64,000 nt of DNA from ZYF759 sp046297455 (GTDB taxonomy: Bacteria > Pseudomonadota > Alphaproteobacteria > Rhizobiales > Rhizobiaceae), in NCBI GenBank assembly GCA_046297455.1, contig JBKBIT010000001.1, positions 1 through 64,000 on the forward strand, written 5' to 3'. Below are positions 52,938-61,705 of this stretch, piece after piece (position 1 is the stretch's first letter; every line of letters starts with the position of its first letter). The notes under the pieces are model-generated. The model worked only from the letters and a program-made list of their open reading frames with translations. It searched no databases and had not been told where the DNA came from. The translations under genes were made by a program, and so were the position numbers.

Positions 52938-54017
52938 GTGAACGATCACGACGAACCGATAAGCGATGCCGAGCGAGCCAGCCTTGCGTGGCGGACCGCG
53001 ACTGTTGCGGGGGTCATTCTGGCCATCGCGCTATCGGTGTTTGTCGTCATCTACGCCGCCAGCGGCTTTCTGCTGATCTTTGCCGGTATATTGTTCGCGG
53101 TATTCCTTGATGCACTGACCAACGGGCTCGGCCGGGTGTTGCCCGTGCACCGTGCCATCCGATTGGCGCTTGTGTGCCTTGCCACCGGCGCGGCCTTCGC
53201 AGCGTTTCTCGGCAGTGTGGGCACCGTAGCAGTTGGCCAGACGCCAGACCTCCTCGCCACGCTGGAAGAAGAATTGCGCGGTTTGCAGCGAATGGTTCAG
53301 GATTTCGGATCGGTCGAGGAGAACGGCGACGAGGCGGATGGAGAAAACCAGAATGATGGCGGCTGGACCGACTGGCTGCCCGACCCCGCAGGGCTTTTCG
53401 GACAAGTGAGGGTCGCGTTTGAAATGACGTTTGGTGTGCTGGGCAACATCGTCGTCGTTCTCGTGCTTGGAGTGTTCATTGCAGCTCAGCCACAGCTATA
53501 TCGCGATGGTCTGGCCAAGCTGGTGCCTTTGCGTAGCCGCCGACGTTGCGGCCAGGTATTGGACGAAATCGGTTCTACGTTGCGTTTCTGGCTGATCGGC
53601 CAGTTCGTTACCATGACAATCATCGGACTGATTGTATGGGCGGCGCTGGCGGCTGTCGGGATGCCGGGAGCAATCCTTCTCGGGTTGACGGCGGGCCTAC
53701 TGAACTTCGTGCCTATCATAGGGCCGATCCTGGCAGGCATCCCGATCGTTCTGGTTGCCATGGCGCAGGATTGGTGGATCGTCTTCTATGCGTTAGGCGT
53801 TTATGTGTTCATACAATTCCTGGAGGGCAATATTCTGACGCCGTTGATCCAGCGTCGTGCGGTCAATCTGCCGCCTGGGGTCATCATCGGCGCGATCGTG
53901 ATTATGGGCCTTCTCTTTGGTCTGCCCGGCATCATTCTCGCGACGCCCTTCGCCGCCGTCGTGATGGTGGCGGTAAAGCGCCTCTATATCGAGGACGTTT
54001 TGCAAGACTGGGGTTGA
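52938..54017 (+). CDS. AI-2E family (PerM-like) membrane transporter
   Basis: This protein has about seven to eight membrane segments and the UPF0118/AI-2E layout: TVAGVILAIALSVFVVIYAA near the N-terminus, a large soluble loop rich in Asp/Glu/Asn (SVEENGDEADGENQNDGG), and the conserved C-terminal LEGNILTPLIQRRAVNLPPG. Two starts are possible: ATG 52815 (400 aa) without a Shine-Dalgarno and with atypical third-position composition, or GTG 52938 (359 aa, family length) behind GGAG. The second is preferred. Transported compound unknown; many members are not AI-2 exporters. Confidence 0.85.
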   Translation: MNDHDEPISDAERASLAWRTATVAGVILAIALSVFVVIYAASGFLLIFAGILFAVFLDALTNGLGRVLPVHRAIRLALVCLATGAAFAAFLGSVGTVAVGQTPDLLATLEEELRGLQRMVQDFGSVEENGDEADGENQNDGGWTDWLPDPAGLFGQVRVAFEMTFGVLGNIVVVLVLGVFIAAQPQLYRDGLAKLVPLRSRRRCGQVLDEIGSTLRFWLIGQFVTMTIIGLIVWAALAAVGMPGAILLGLTAGLLNFVPIIGPILAGIPIVLVAMAQDWWIVFYALGVYVFIQFLEGNILTPLIQRRAVNLPPGVIIGAIVIMGLLFGLPGIILATPFAAVVMVAVKRLYIEDVLQDWG

Positions 54018-54026
54018 ATGCTAGGG

Positions 54027-55436
54027 TTAGCCTGTTGTCGATTTAAGCGCCCGTGCGGCCAGCAGGCGATCGCGGCGCAACCAGCGGACAACCAACATTA
54101 GCGCGACAGCCGCTAGTCCGATGCACAAGCCCAGCCAGATGCCGGTACCCTGCATCCCGAACCAAAACGCCAGAAGTATCCCGCTCGGCATGCCGATGCC
54201 CCAGTAGCCAACGGCTGCGTAGAACATCGGTATCTTGGTGTCCTGAAGTCCACGCAGCATGCCGGCCGCAACTGCCTGGGCGCCATCAACGATCTGGAAC
54301 AGAGCAGCAATCGCCAGGAACAGAACCGCCAGACGCACGACTTCCGCATTGGCCGGGTCTGCCGTGTCCAGAAAACCGGAAATCAAGACCAGAGGCGCTG
54401 CGACCATTATCGAGGCGGTCAGCATCATGAAGGCAATGCCGAGACCGAATGCCGACCAACCAGCCTTGGTTATGCCTTGTTCGGATTGCGCGCCGTACGC
54501 CCTGCCGACGCGGACAGTCGCAGCCTGAGCGATGCCCATCGGTACCATGAACGCAAGCGACGCCAGCTGGATCGCGATGGCGTGGGCGGCCAGCGAAGCC
54601 GCTCCAATCAATCCCATCAAGAGTGCCGAGACACCGAACAGGCTTACCTCGAATGTAAGGATGCCCGAGATCGGGAGGCCGAGGCGAAGCATCTCGCGGA
54701 ACCGCGGCCAGTCTGACCGCCAGAACCTGCCAAAGAGGCGGTAGCGGCGAAAACGCGGATGCAGGATGACAACCAGCGCGAGGCCCGCGAACATCAGCGT
54801 TGCCGACAGCGTCGTGGCTATGCCCGTCCCGACAATGCCGTAAGCTGGCATGCCGAGATTTCCGAACATCAAGACCCAGTTTGCAAAGGCGTTGAACACC
54901 ACGGCCAGGAGCATGATGGCCAGCGCCCACCCGGGCCGTTCCAGGGCGGACACGAATGATCGCAGCACGATAAAGAAATAGAAGGGCACCAGAGCCCATT
55001 GCATCGCACGAAGGTAGGAACCCGCTGCTGCCGAAAGAGCAGGGTCCTGTCCCATGGCGCGGAGGATCGCCTCGCCATGCCACATGATCGCCCAGAGCGG
55101 GACTGCAATCATCAACGCGATCCACATGCCCTGCCGAACTGTTCGGCGCACGTCGCGCACGGAGTGTGCACGGCGGCCAATTTCGAACGCCACCATGGGT
55201 GCCACGGACAGCAGCAGACCCATGCCGAAGATCATCGGCGTGAAGTAGATGTTGAAGCCGAGCGTGCCTGCCGCCAGTGCTTCGGGGCCCAGCCAACCCA
55301 TCATGACCACGTCCGTGGTCTGCATGGCGTTCTGGGCCAAATTCGTGAGGACGATAGGCCATGCCAGGGCCGCCATTGCCTGGATTTCGTGTCGCCAGTA
55401 TCTACCCGAGCCGGATGCTGTCGGTGAGTTCATCAT
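54027..55436 (-). CDS. MATE family multidrug efflux protein
   Basis: This 469-aa inner-membrane antiporter has twelve hydrophobic segments in two MatE repeats. Conserved features include WPIVLTNLAQNAMQTTDVVM and FVMYPL-like counterparts such as MVPMGIAQAATVRVGRAYGA in the second half. It is NorM-like and probably exchanges cationic organic compounds for Na+ or H+. It is convergent with the AI-2E family gene, nine bases apart. Confidence 0.9.
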   Translation of the reverse strand: MMNSPTASGSGRYWRHEIQAMAALAWPIVLTNLAQNAMQTTDVVMMGWLGPEALAAGTLGFNIYFTPMIFGMGLLLSVAPMVAFEIGRRAHSVRDVRRTVRQGMWIALMIAVPLWAIMWHGEAILRAMGQDPALSAAAGSYLRAMQWALVPFYFFIVLRSFVSALERPGWALAIMLLAVVFNAFANWVLMFGNLGMPAYGIVGTGIATTLSATLMFAGLALVVILHPRFRRYRLFGRFWRSDWPRFREMLRLGLPISGILTFEVSLFGVSALLMGLIGAASLAAHAIAIQLASLAFMVPMGIAQAATVRVGRAYGAQSEQGITKAGWSAFGLGIAFMMLTASIMVAAPLVLISGFLDTADPANAEVVRLAVLFLAIAALFQIVDGAQAVAAGMLRGLQDTKIPMFYAAVGYWGIGMPSGILLAFWFGMQGTGIWLGLCIGLAAVALMLVVRWLRRDRLLAARALKSTTG

Positions 55437-55524
55437 AAGGCTGCAATAGGCAGCCTGAACGAACAAGACAGGACCAACGGATGCCTTCTGCTTGGCGCAG
55501 TATCATGTCGCTTTGGCGTGACGA

Positions 55525-56040
55525 TCAGGCGGGAGCGTCTGCCGGGACGAAATTGAGCGCCAGACCGTTAATGCAGTGGCGCTTGCCTGTCGGTGGGGGG
55601 CCATCGTCAAAAATGTGGCCAAGATGTCCGCCGCAACGGCTGCAGTGGCACTCGGTGCGGACCATGAAGAAGGAACGGTCCTCCATCGTGCCGATGGCGC
55701 CTTCCTCGGCCTCCCAGAAACTCGGCCAACCGGTTCCTGAATCATACTTGGTTTCGGACGAGTAGAGTGCCTGGTCGCAACCCGCACAATGATACATGCC
55801 CGCCCTGGTTTCCTTGTCGAGTGGGCTGGAGAATGCGCGTTCCGTGCCGTGTTCGCGCAGAATCCGGAACTGTTCGGGCGATAGCCGCTCCCGCCATTCT
55901 GCATCCGTCAGGGCGATCTCGAAATCGCCCTCCGGCGCGGCATTGGCTGGCGTTGTCGCCCGCCAGATGGCGGAGCCGCCGAAAAGAGTGGCAATAGTCG
56001 TCGCGCCAGCGGCGAGTAGGGTGCGGCGTTTCATCGGCAT
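55525..56040 (-). CDS. msrB: Exported methionine-R-sulfoxide reductase MsrB
   Basis: This 171-aa enzyme reduces methionine-R-sulfoxide. An N-terminal Tat-like signal (MKRRTLLAAGATTIATLFGG) predicts periplasmic location, unlike cytoplasmic MsrB. Zinc-binding CxxC pairs are YHCAGCDQALY and CHCSRCGGHLGH, and the catalytic Cys is in RHCINGLALNF. It stands alone on the minus strand, with 89 bp to the MATE gene. Confidence 0.92.
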   Translation of the reverse strand: MPMKRRTLLAAGATTIATLFGGSAIWRATTPANAAPEGDFEIALTDAEWRERLSPEQFRILREHGTERAFSSPLDKETRAGMYHCAGCDQALYSSETKYDSGTGWPSFWEAEEGAIGTMEDRSFFMVRTECHCSRCGGHLGHIFDDGPPPTGKRHCINGLALNFVPADAPA

Positions 56041-56327
56041 CTCCTCAGCGTGTTCTGTTGACTAGCATATGAAGCTGGAAAAGGAGCAATCAACTCGTCT
56101 TGAGGTCGCCATCAGCTGGCAACCGGGCCGGAATTAGAGACCGAGCAGTGCTCGTGCGTATGAGTTAACGGCCATCGGCGCCGGTCAACCGGAAAGTGTT
56201 AAAAAATAATGATGCAACTGATATATTTTACTCCTTCTAAATAAATGGAGAGCTATTGTTTCCTTGAAGAGTTCGCTGCGGGGGCATCGACTCTTGAATT
56301 CTCGAAACCGAGGTTGTGGGGGATAAG

Positions 56328-58130
56328 ATGTTAGGATTTGGAGCCGGATCAGGCGCCAAGGCAATTCTCGATGCCGTCAGCAGATCGCAGGCCATTATCG
56401 AGTTCAAGCCGGACGGTACAATCATCCGTGCGAATGAAAACTTCTGCAATGCCGTCGGATATGAACTGTCGGAGATCTCTGGACAGCATCACCGGATGTT
56501 TGTCGATCCGGCCGAGGTGGCCAGCGATGCTTACAAGGAGTTTTGGGCAAAGCTGGCGGCCGGCAAATTCTCTGCCGGCGAGTTCAAGCGCTTTGCAAAA
56601 GGTGGCGGCGAGATCTGGATCGAGGCGTCCTACAACCCCGTCATCAGCGGAGGGAAAGTCCAGAAGGTCGTGAAGTTTGCGTCGGACATAACATCCAGAA
56701 AATCGAAGTCGATGGAGGATGCGGGCAAGCTAGCCGCCATATCGCGCGCTCAGGCGGTGATCGAATTCTTGCCCGACGGCAAGATCCTGGAAGCGAACGA
56801 AAATTTCCTGAAGACCGTTGGCTATTCTCTTGAGGAGATCAAGGGACAGCATCATTCGATGTTCTGCGAGCCGTCCTACGTCGCCAGCCAGGACTACCGG
56901 GATTTCTGGCCGAAGCTGGCCTCTGGAGAATTTTACTCTGGAGAATTCATGCGCTTTGGGAAGGGCGGCAAGAAGATATTCATTCAGGCCACCTACAATC
57001 CGATCCTCGACGCAGACGGCAAGGTCTTCAAGGTCGTGAAATTTGCGTCGGATGTCAGCGAGCGCGTGGACAATGTGGACCAACTCGCGCGCTCCTTGAA
57101 CGCGCTCTCCGAAGGTGATCTGACGCAGGAACTCAATGTTCCCTTCCAGCCGGCGCTTGAACAGCTGCGACAAGACTTCAACGGTGCTGCCCGTCGCTTG
57201 CGCGAGACCCTGCAGAAGGTTCACGACAATGCGGGCACCATTGCCGGAGCGTCGCGCGAGATTCAGTCCGCCTCGAACCAGCTTTCCCAGCGAACCGAGC
57301 AGCAGGCAGCCGCCGTGGAAGAAACCGCTGCTGCACTGGAGGAAATTACGGCAACAGTTTCCAATGCCGCCGAACAGGCACAGGAGGCAGGACAACTGGT
57401 CCGTGAGACCAAGATAAGTGCCGAGCGTTCGGGTGAGGTCGTCGGTCAGGCCGTCGAGGCCATGAGCAAGATCGAGAAATCCGCTGGCGAAATCGCCAAC
57501 ATCATCGGCGTCATCGACGAGATTGCGTTCCAGACAAACCTTCTGGCGCTCAATGCAGGCGTCGAGGCCGCCCGTGCGGGCGAGGCTGGCAAGGGGTTTG
57601 CTGTCGTCGCGCAGGAGGTGCGCGAGCTAGCGCAACGGTCGGCACAGGCCGCAAAGGAAATCAAGGAACTCATCAGCACCTCGACCGGACATGTGAAGAA
57701 TGGCGTCACGCTGGTCGGCGACACCGGTCGTGCCCTGCAGGAGATCGTTGCGCAGGTGGTTCAGGTCGACGGCAACGTGGAGGCGATCGCCGAGGCATCC
57801 AAGGAACAGTCAACGGGACTTCAGGAAATCAACACTGCCGTCAACAGCATGGACTAGGGTACGCAGCAGAACGCGGCCATGGTGGAGGAAACCACTGCCG
57901 CCTCACATGATCTCGCGCGGCAGGCCGAAGAACTATTTGAACTTCTGTCCCAGTTCAAGATCGGGGTAGCGGCATCGACCGGTCGAGTGCGGGCCGCTTC
58001 GCATGCACCTTCCTCCGCGCCGAAAGCATCGCCCAAACCGAGGATGTCGGCTCCTCAGCCCGCATCCAAGGCTGCGCCTAGCTTTCATGGCAATGCGGCT
58101 CTGAAGGCCGAGGAATGGGACGAGTTCTGA
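56328..58130 (+). pseudogene. Soluble PAS-PAS methyl-accepting chemotaxis protein, interrupted by an amber codon
   Basis: This cytoplasmic receptor has two PAS domains (about 15-120 and 135-240; AIIEFKPDGTIIRANENF, AVIEFLPDGKILEANENF), a HAMP-like linker and a signalling domain (tip IIGVIDEIAFQTNLLALNAG). At 57855-57857 a TAG replaces the expected CAG in the MDQGTQQNAAM motif. The frame continues to 58130 with normal coding sequence ending in EEWDEF, like the xWxxF pentapeptide that tethers CheR/CheB. If translation stops, the product is 509 aa and lacks the last methylation helix part and the tether. It may be a real mutation, a sequencing error or a readthrough site. ATG 56328 follows GGGGGA. 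Confidence 0.85.
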
Positions 58131-58209
58131 TGTCTGTCGGCGTATCGGCTGAAGCCATCAGTCGATACTGTCCTCGATAAGGTGATTGTTCGTGTTCGCA
58201 AATTAGCCA

Positions 58210-58237
58210 GCGGGAGCCAGCAATTGCTGGCTCCCGC
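58210..58237 (+). terminator. 28-bp perfect palindrome after the PAS-PAS receptor gene
   Basis: GCGGGAGCCAGCAA and TTGCTGGCTCCCGC are perfect 14-base arms with no spacer; the RNA would fold with an AATT loop and a 12-bp stem. It lies 80 bp beyond the receptor's true end. A short A-run, not a U-run, follows on the plus strand, so it acts as a hairpin terminator or stabiliser at best. Confidence 0.6.
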
Positions 58238-58372
58238 AAAGTCATGCAATGCCAGCCGGCATTAGACTTTCGTCTCAAGATTGTGCGTCGACGATCCTTC
58301 AACTGTTAAGGTTAATCTTCCGGTAATGGAAACGGCTGAATCTTCCCCGAATCTTCGAGGAGGATCATCCCA

Positions 58373-59809
58373 ATGGCATTGCCACAGGTCCGTGAAGCCG
58401 CGGACGATGACCCGCATGGCGAAGTCGATTTCGGCGCCGTCGGCGATCACGCCAGTCGGCTGGGCGTCGAGATTGCAGATATTGTCGGTCTCATCGATGA
58501 CCTGGCAGGTCTCGGTCGCGCTCAGTTGGATCGCCTTAGAGAGGTGGTTCAATCAGCCAACCAAGCCAATGAAGCCAATAATGTGCTCGCTGCCTCGATG
58601 GAGGAAGCTCGCACGTCTGCAGGCCAGACACGTGCCGTTCTTGCGACCAGTGCCGACGCAGTAGCGCATACACTCGCCGGTGCGGTGGAAAGCCTCGAGA
58701 CGTTGAGCCAGGGCGTCATCGGCATCAGGCAGGCCCTGGAACGCGTGACTGAAACGATCAGCATCGTACGCAAGGACAGCGCCTCCATCAACGAGATTGC
58801 CCGCGAGACACAACTCGTTGCCCTCAACGCAACAATCGAAGCTGCCCGACTGGGAGAGGCAGGCAAGGGCTTCGCGGTCATCGGGAATGCGGTCAAGGTT
58901 CTGGCCGATCAGATCGGCACCTTCACGAAGCAGAACGAGACGAGTCTGACCGAACTGCAGGGTACGCTAAATGAGCTGTCCGACCTCACCCGAAACAGCG
59001 CCGAAACCGCCGAGGCAGCGATTGAAGCGTCAGCTGAAGCGGCCGAATCGACCCGCACCATCCAGTCTTTGGTGGATACCGTGGAGCAGCTTACGGATCG
59101 CATCGACAGGATGTCCGATCCCGTTCAGCGCAACATCGACGGTGGTCACGGCGTCCGTGAACACTTGAGGACACTCGTCTCCTTGACCAAGGCCTGCCAC
59201 AGTAAGCTCGACGTAGCAGGCGATCGCTCGCAATCTATTCTCGACATCAGCGAGGGCTTCATTCTGTTTATCGCGCAGAGTGGGATCGAGACGCCCGACA
59301 CACCTTTGATCGAGCTGGCGAAATGGAAGGCGGCCGAGATCGGCGCGCTGTTCGAGGCCGAGATGGATGCGGGCCGCATCAGCGCCTCCGACCTCTTCGA
59401 CGAAAGCTACAGGCCAATACCCAACAGCGATCCCCAGCAGCATATGACGCGCTTCACCTCATTCACGGACCGCGTTTTGCCCCCCATACAAGAGCCAGTG
59501 TTGGGGATGGACGAGCGCATCGGCTTCTGCGCGGCGGTTGATCGGAACGGCTATCTGCCGACCCACAATCTCATCTACTCCAAGCCGCAGAGCGATGATC
59601 CCGTCTGGAATGCCGCCAACTGCCGCAACCGCCGCATCTTTGGTGACCGGACCGGGCTTGGGGCGGGCCGAAATACCAAACCTTTCCTCTTGCAGACCTA
59701 TCGCCGCGACATGGGCGGCGGCAATTTCGTTCTGATGAAGGATGTGTCGGCTCCGATACGTGTGCGCGGGCGGCACTGGGGCGGCCTTCGTATCGGATAC
59801 CGCACCTGA
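58373..59809 (+). CDS. Soluble chemoreceptor with N-terminal signalling domain and C-terminal sensor-like domain
   Basis: This 478-aa cytoplasmic protein has a methyl-accepting-type coiled coil first (about 30-270, tip ETQLVALNATIEAARLGEAG) and a C-terminal domain (about 340-478) ending FVLMKDVSAPIRVRGRHWGG. That tail resembles the Cache/PAS-like ends of rhizobial receptors in which the usual sensor-then-signal order is reversed. No transmembrane helix is visible. The start ATG 58373 follows GAGGAGG. It sits behind the PAS-PAS receptor gene and may be part of the same chemotaxis set. The ligand of the C-terminal domain is unknown. Confidence 0.88.
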   Translation: MALPQVREAADDDPHGEVDFGAVGDHASRLGVEIADIVGLIDDLAGLGRAQLDRLREVVQSANQANEANNVLAASMEEARTSAGQTRAVLATSADAVAHTLAGAVESLETLSQGVIGIRQALERVTETISIVRKDSASINEIARETQLVALNATIEAARLGEAGKGFAVIGNAVKVLADQIGTFTKQNETSLTELQGTLNELSDLTRNSAETAEAAIEASAEAAESTRTIQSLVDTVEQLTDRIDRMSDPVQRNIDGGHGVREHLRTLVSLTKACHSKLDVAGDRSQSILDISEGFILFIAQSGIETPDTPLIELAKWKAAEIGALFEAEMDAGRISASDLFDESYRPIPNSDPQQHMTRFTSFTDRVLPPIQEPVLGMDERIGFCAAVDRNGYLPTHNLIYSKPQSDDPVWNAANCRNRRIFGDRTGLGAGRNTKPFLLQTYRRDMGGGNFVLMKDVSAPIRVRGRHWGGLRIGYRT

Positions 59810-59883
59810 CCCAATCGAAGGCGATTTCATCGAGACAGGATTACGGCTAGGCTTGGCGCTTTCCGAAAATCAAGAGTCCGCCG

Positions 59884-61071
59884 ATGACCGATCCCTTCCG
59901 CGCCCATCTTTCCACCGAACTTGCCGGGCTCAAGAGCGCGGGTCTTTTCAAGCAGGAACGCGTGATCACCTCGATGCAATCAGCCGAGATCGAGGCTGAT
60001 GGCAAGCATGTGCTCAATTTCTGCGCCAACAACTATCTGGGTCTGGCGGACAATGAGGAACTGCGCGAGGCCGCGAAGGCCGCACTCGACCGCTATGGCT
60101 ACGGCATGGCCTCCGTCCGCTTCATCTGCGGCACGCAGGAGGAGCACAAGGCGCTCGAAGCGCGCATTTCCGATTTCCTCGGCTTCGAGGACACGATTCT
60201 CTATTCGTCCTGTTTCGACGCCAATGCCGGCCTGTTCGAGACCCTGCTTGGCGAGGAGGACGCTGTCATTTCGGACGCGCTCAACCATGCTTCCATCATC
60301 GACGGCGTGCGGCTGTGCAAGGCGCGGCGCTACCGCTACGCCAATAACGACATGGCCGATCTGCGCGCGAAGCTGGAGGAGGCGGGCGATGCCCGCTTCA
60401 AGCTGATCGCCACCGACGGCGTGTTTTCCATGGACGGCATCGTCGCCAATCTGAGGGGCATCTGCGATCTTGCCGAGGAATTCGGCGCCATGGTCATGGT
60501 CGATGACAGCCATGCGGTCGGCTTTGTGGGCGAAAACGGGCGCGGCACGCCGGAGCATTGCGGCGTCGAGGGCCGTGTCGATATCATGACCGGCACGCTG
60601 GGCAAGGCGCTGGGTGGTGCCTCGGGCGGCTACACTTGCGCGCGCAAGGAAGTGGTCGAATGGTTGCGCCAGCGCTCGCGGCCCTATCTCTTTTCGAACA
60701 CGCTGGCGCCCGTCATCGCCGCCACCTCGCTCAAGGTCTTCGACATGATCGAACAGGGTGGCGAGTTGCGCGGCCGTCTCGCCGCCAATGCCGAGCGATT
60801 CCGGACGGAGATGGGCAAGCTCGGCTTCACGCTTGCCGGCGCCGACCACCCGATCATCCCGGTGATGATCGGCGACGCGGCCTTGGCCTCGCAGATGGCC
60901 GAACGGCTGCTTGATCACGGCATCTATGTGATCGGCTTTTCCTTCCCCGTGGTGCCGAAGGGTCAGGCGCGCATCCGCACCCAGATGTCGGCCGCGCACA
61001 GCACCGAAGACATCGACCGCGCGGTGGTAGCTTTTGCAGAGGTGGGACGGGAACTGGGAATAATTGCCTGA
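59884..61071 (+). CDS. kbl: Glycine C-acetyltransferase (2-amino-3-ketobutyrate CoA ligase)
   Basis: This 395-aa PLP enzyme cleaves 2-amino-3-ketobutyrate with CoA to glycine and acetyl-CoA in threonine degradation. The PLP Lys lies in TGTLGKALGGASGGYTCAR; other features are FCANNYLGLADNEE and MVDDSHAVGFVGENGRG. Length is standard. Its TGA overlaps the next reading frame's first ATG (ATGA), and tdh follows after a toxin-antitoxin pair. Confidence 0.95.
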   Translation: MTDPFRAHLSTELAGLKSAGLFKQERVITSMQSAEIEADGKHVLNFCANNYLGLADNEELREAAKAALDRYGYGMASVRFICGTQEEHKALEARISDFLGFEDTILYSSCFDANAGLFETLLGEEDAVISDALNHASIIDGVRLCKARRYRYANNDMADLRAKLEEAGDARFKLIATDGVFSMDGIVANLRGICDLAEEFGAMVMVDDSHAVGFVGENGRGTPEHCGVEGRVDIMTGTLGKALGGASGGYTCARKEVVEWLRQRSRPYLFSNTLAPVIAATSLKVFDMIEQGGELRGRLAANAERFRTEMGKLGFTLAGADHPIIPVMIGDAALASQMAERLLDHGIYVIGFSFPVVPKGQARIRTQMSAAHSTEDIDRAVVAFAEVGRELGIIA

Positions 61072-61115
61072 TGAGCGACAATATGGTAGATATTGTTGAT
61101 CAAGAAGGCTTGCGA

Positions 61116-61379
61116 ATGTCTGAGACGATGAACCTGAACGTCCGCATCACGGGCTCGCTGCGCGACTATGTGATGGAAACCGTGACCGCCGGTGATTTCG
61201 AGAATGTGAGCGAGTATGTCCGTGCGCTCATCCGCCGTGACAAGGAGCGCGCCGAGCGGGAAGCTTTCGAGGCGCTGAAGCTTCGCCTCCAGGATGCGTT
61301 TGCCACGCCGGACGACGAGTACGAGCGGGTCTCGGCCGATGATATCAGGGCCCGCGCTCGAGCCGGCAGGGGGCGATGA
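61116..61379 (+). CDS. ParD-like ribbon-helix-helix antitoxin
   Basis: This 87-aa protein (from 61116) has a ribbon-helix-helix N-terminus, MNLNVRITGSLRDYVMETV and FENVSEYVRALIRRDKERA, followed by an acidic/charged tail (FATPDDEYERVSADDIRARA) that should wrap the toxin. An in-frame ATG at 61071 overlapping kbl's stop would give 102 aa and allow translational coupling. The toxin gene overlaps its end by 4 bp. It would autorepress the pair. Confidence 0.85.
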   Translation: MSETMNLNVRITGSLRDYVMETVTAGDFENVSEYVRALIRRDKERAEREAFEALKLRLQDAFATPDDEYERVSADDIRARARAGRGR

Positions 61380-61693
61380 CACGTTATCTGCTCCGGCCGG
61401 CCGTATCTGCTGGGCTGGAGGAGATTTATCGCCATACGGTTCAACAGTTCGGATCGGCTCAGGCCGACGCATATCTGGACGGTATGTTTGCTCTTTTCGA
61501 AGACATTGTTGAAAAGCGGATCGGCTGGCAGCGTATCCCCTCGGAGTACGGTGTCGAAGGCTACTTCGCTCGATACAAGAGCCACTTCGTTTTTTGGAAG
61601 CGACGCGACGACGGAGATGTTGCGATCGTCGCCATTCTTCATCAGCGCATGGATATTGCACGCCGGCTTCGCGACGATGCTTCCGGGCCATGA
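61376..61693 (+). CDS. ParE/RelE-superfamily toxin
   Basis: This 105-aa protein has the ParE toxin fold: YLLRPAVSAGLEEIYRHTVQ, a helical FGSAQADAYLDGMFALFEDI and the conserved GYFARYKSHFVFWKRRDDGD strand pair with IVAILHQRMDIARRL at the end. The C-terminal HQRMD is typical. Its ATG overlaps the antitoxin stop. ParE toxins usually inhibit gyrase; RelE-type mRNA cleavage is less likely but not excluded. It lies inside the kbl-tdh operon. Confidence 0.88.
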   Translation: MTRYLLRPAVSAGLEEIYRHTVQQFGSAQADAYLDGMFALFEDIVEKRIGWQRIPSEYGVEGYFARYKSHFVFWKRRDDGDVAIVAILHQRMDIARRLRDDASGP

Positions 61694-61705
61694 AAGGAAC
61701 AACCC

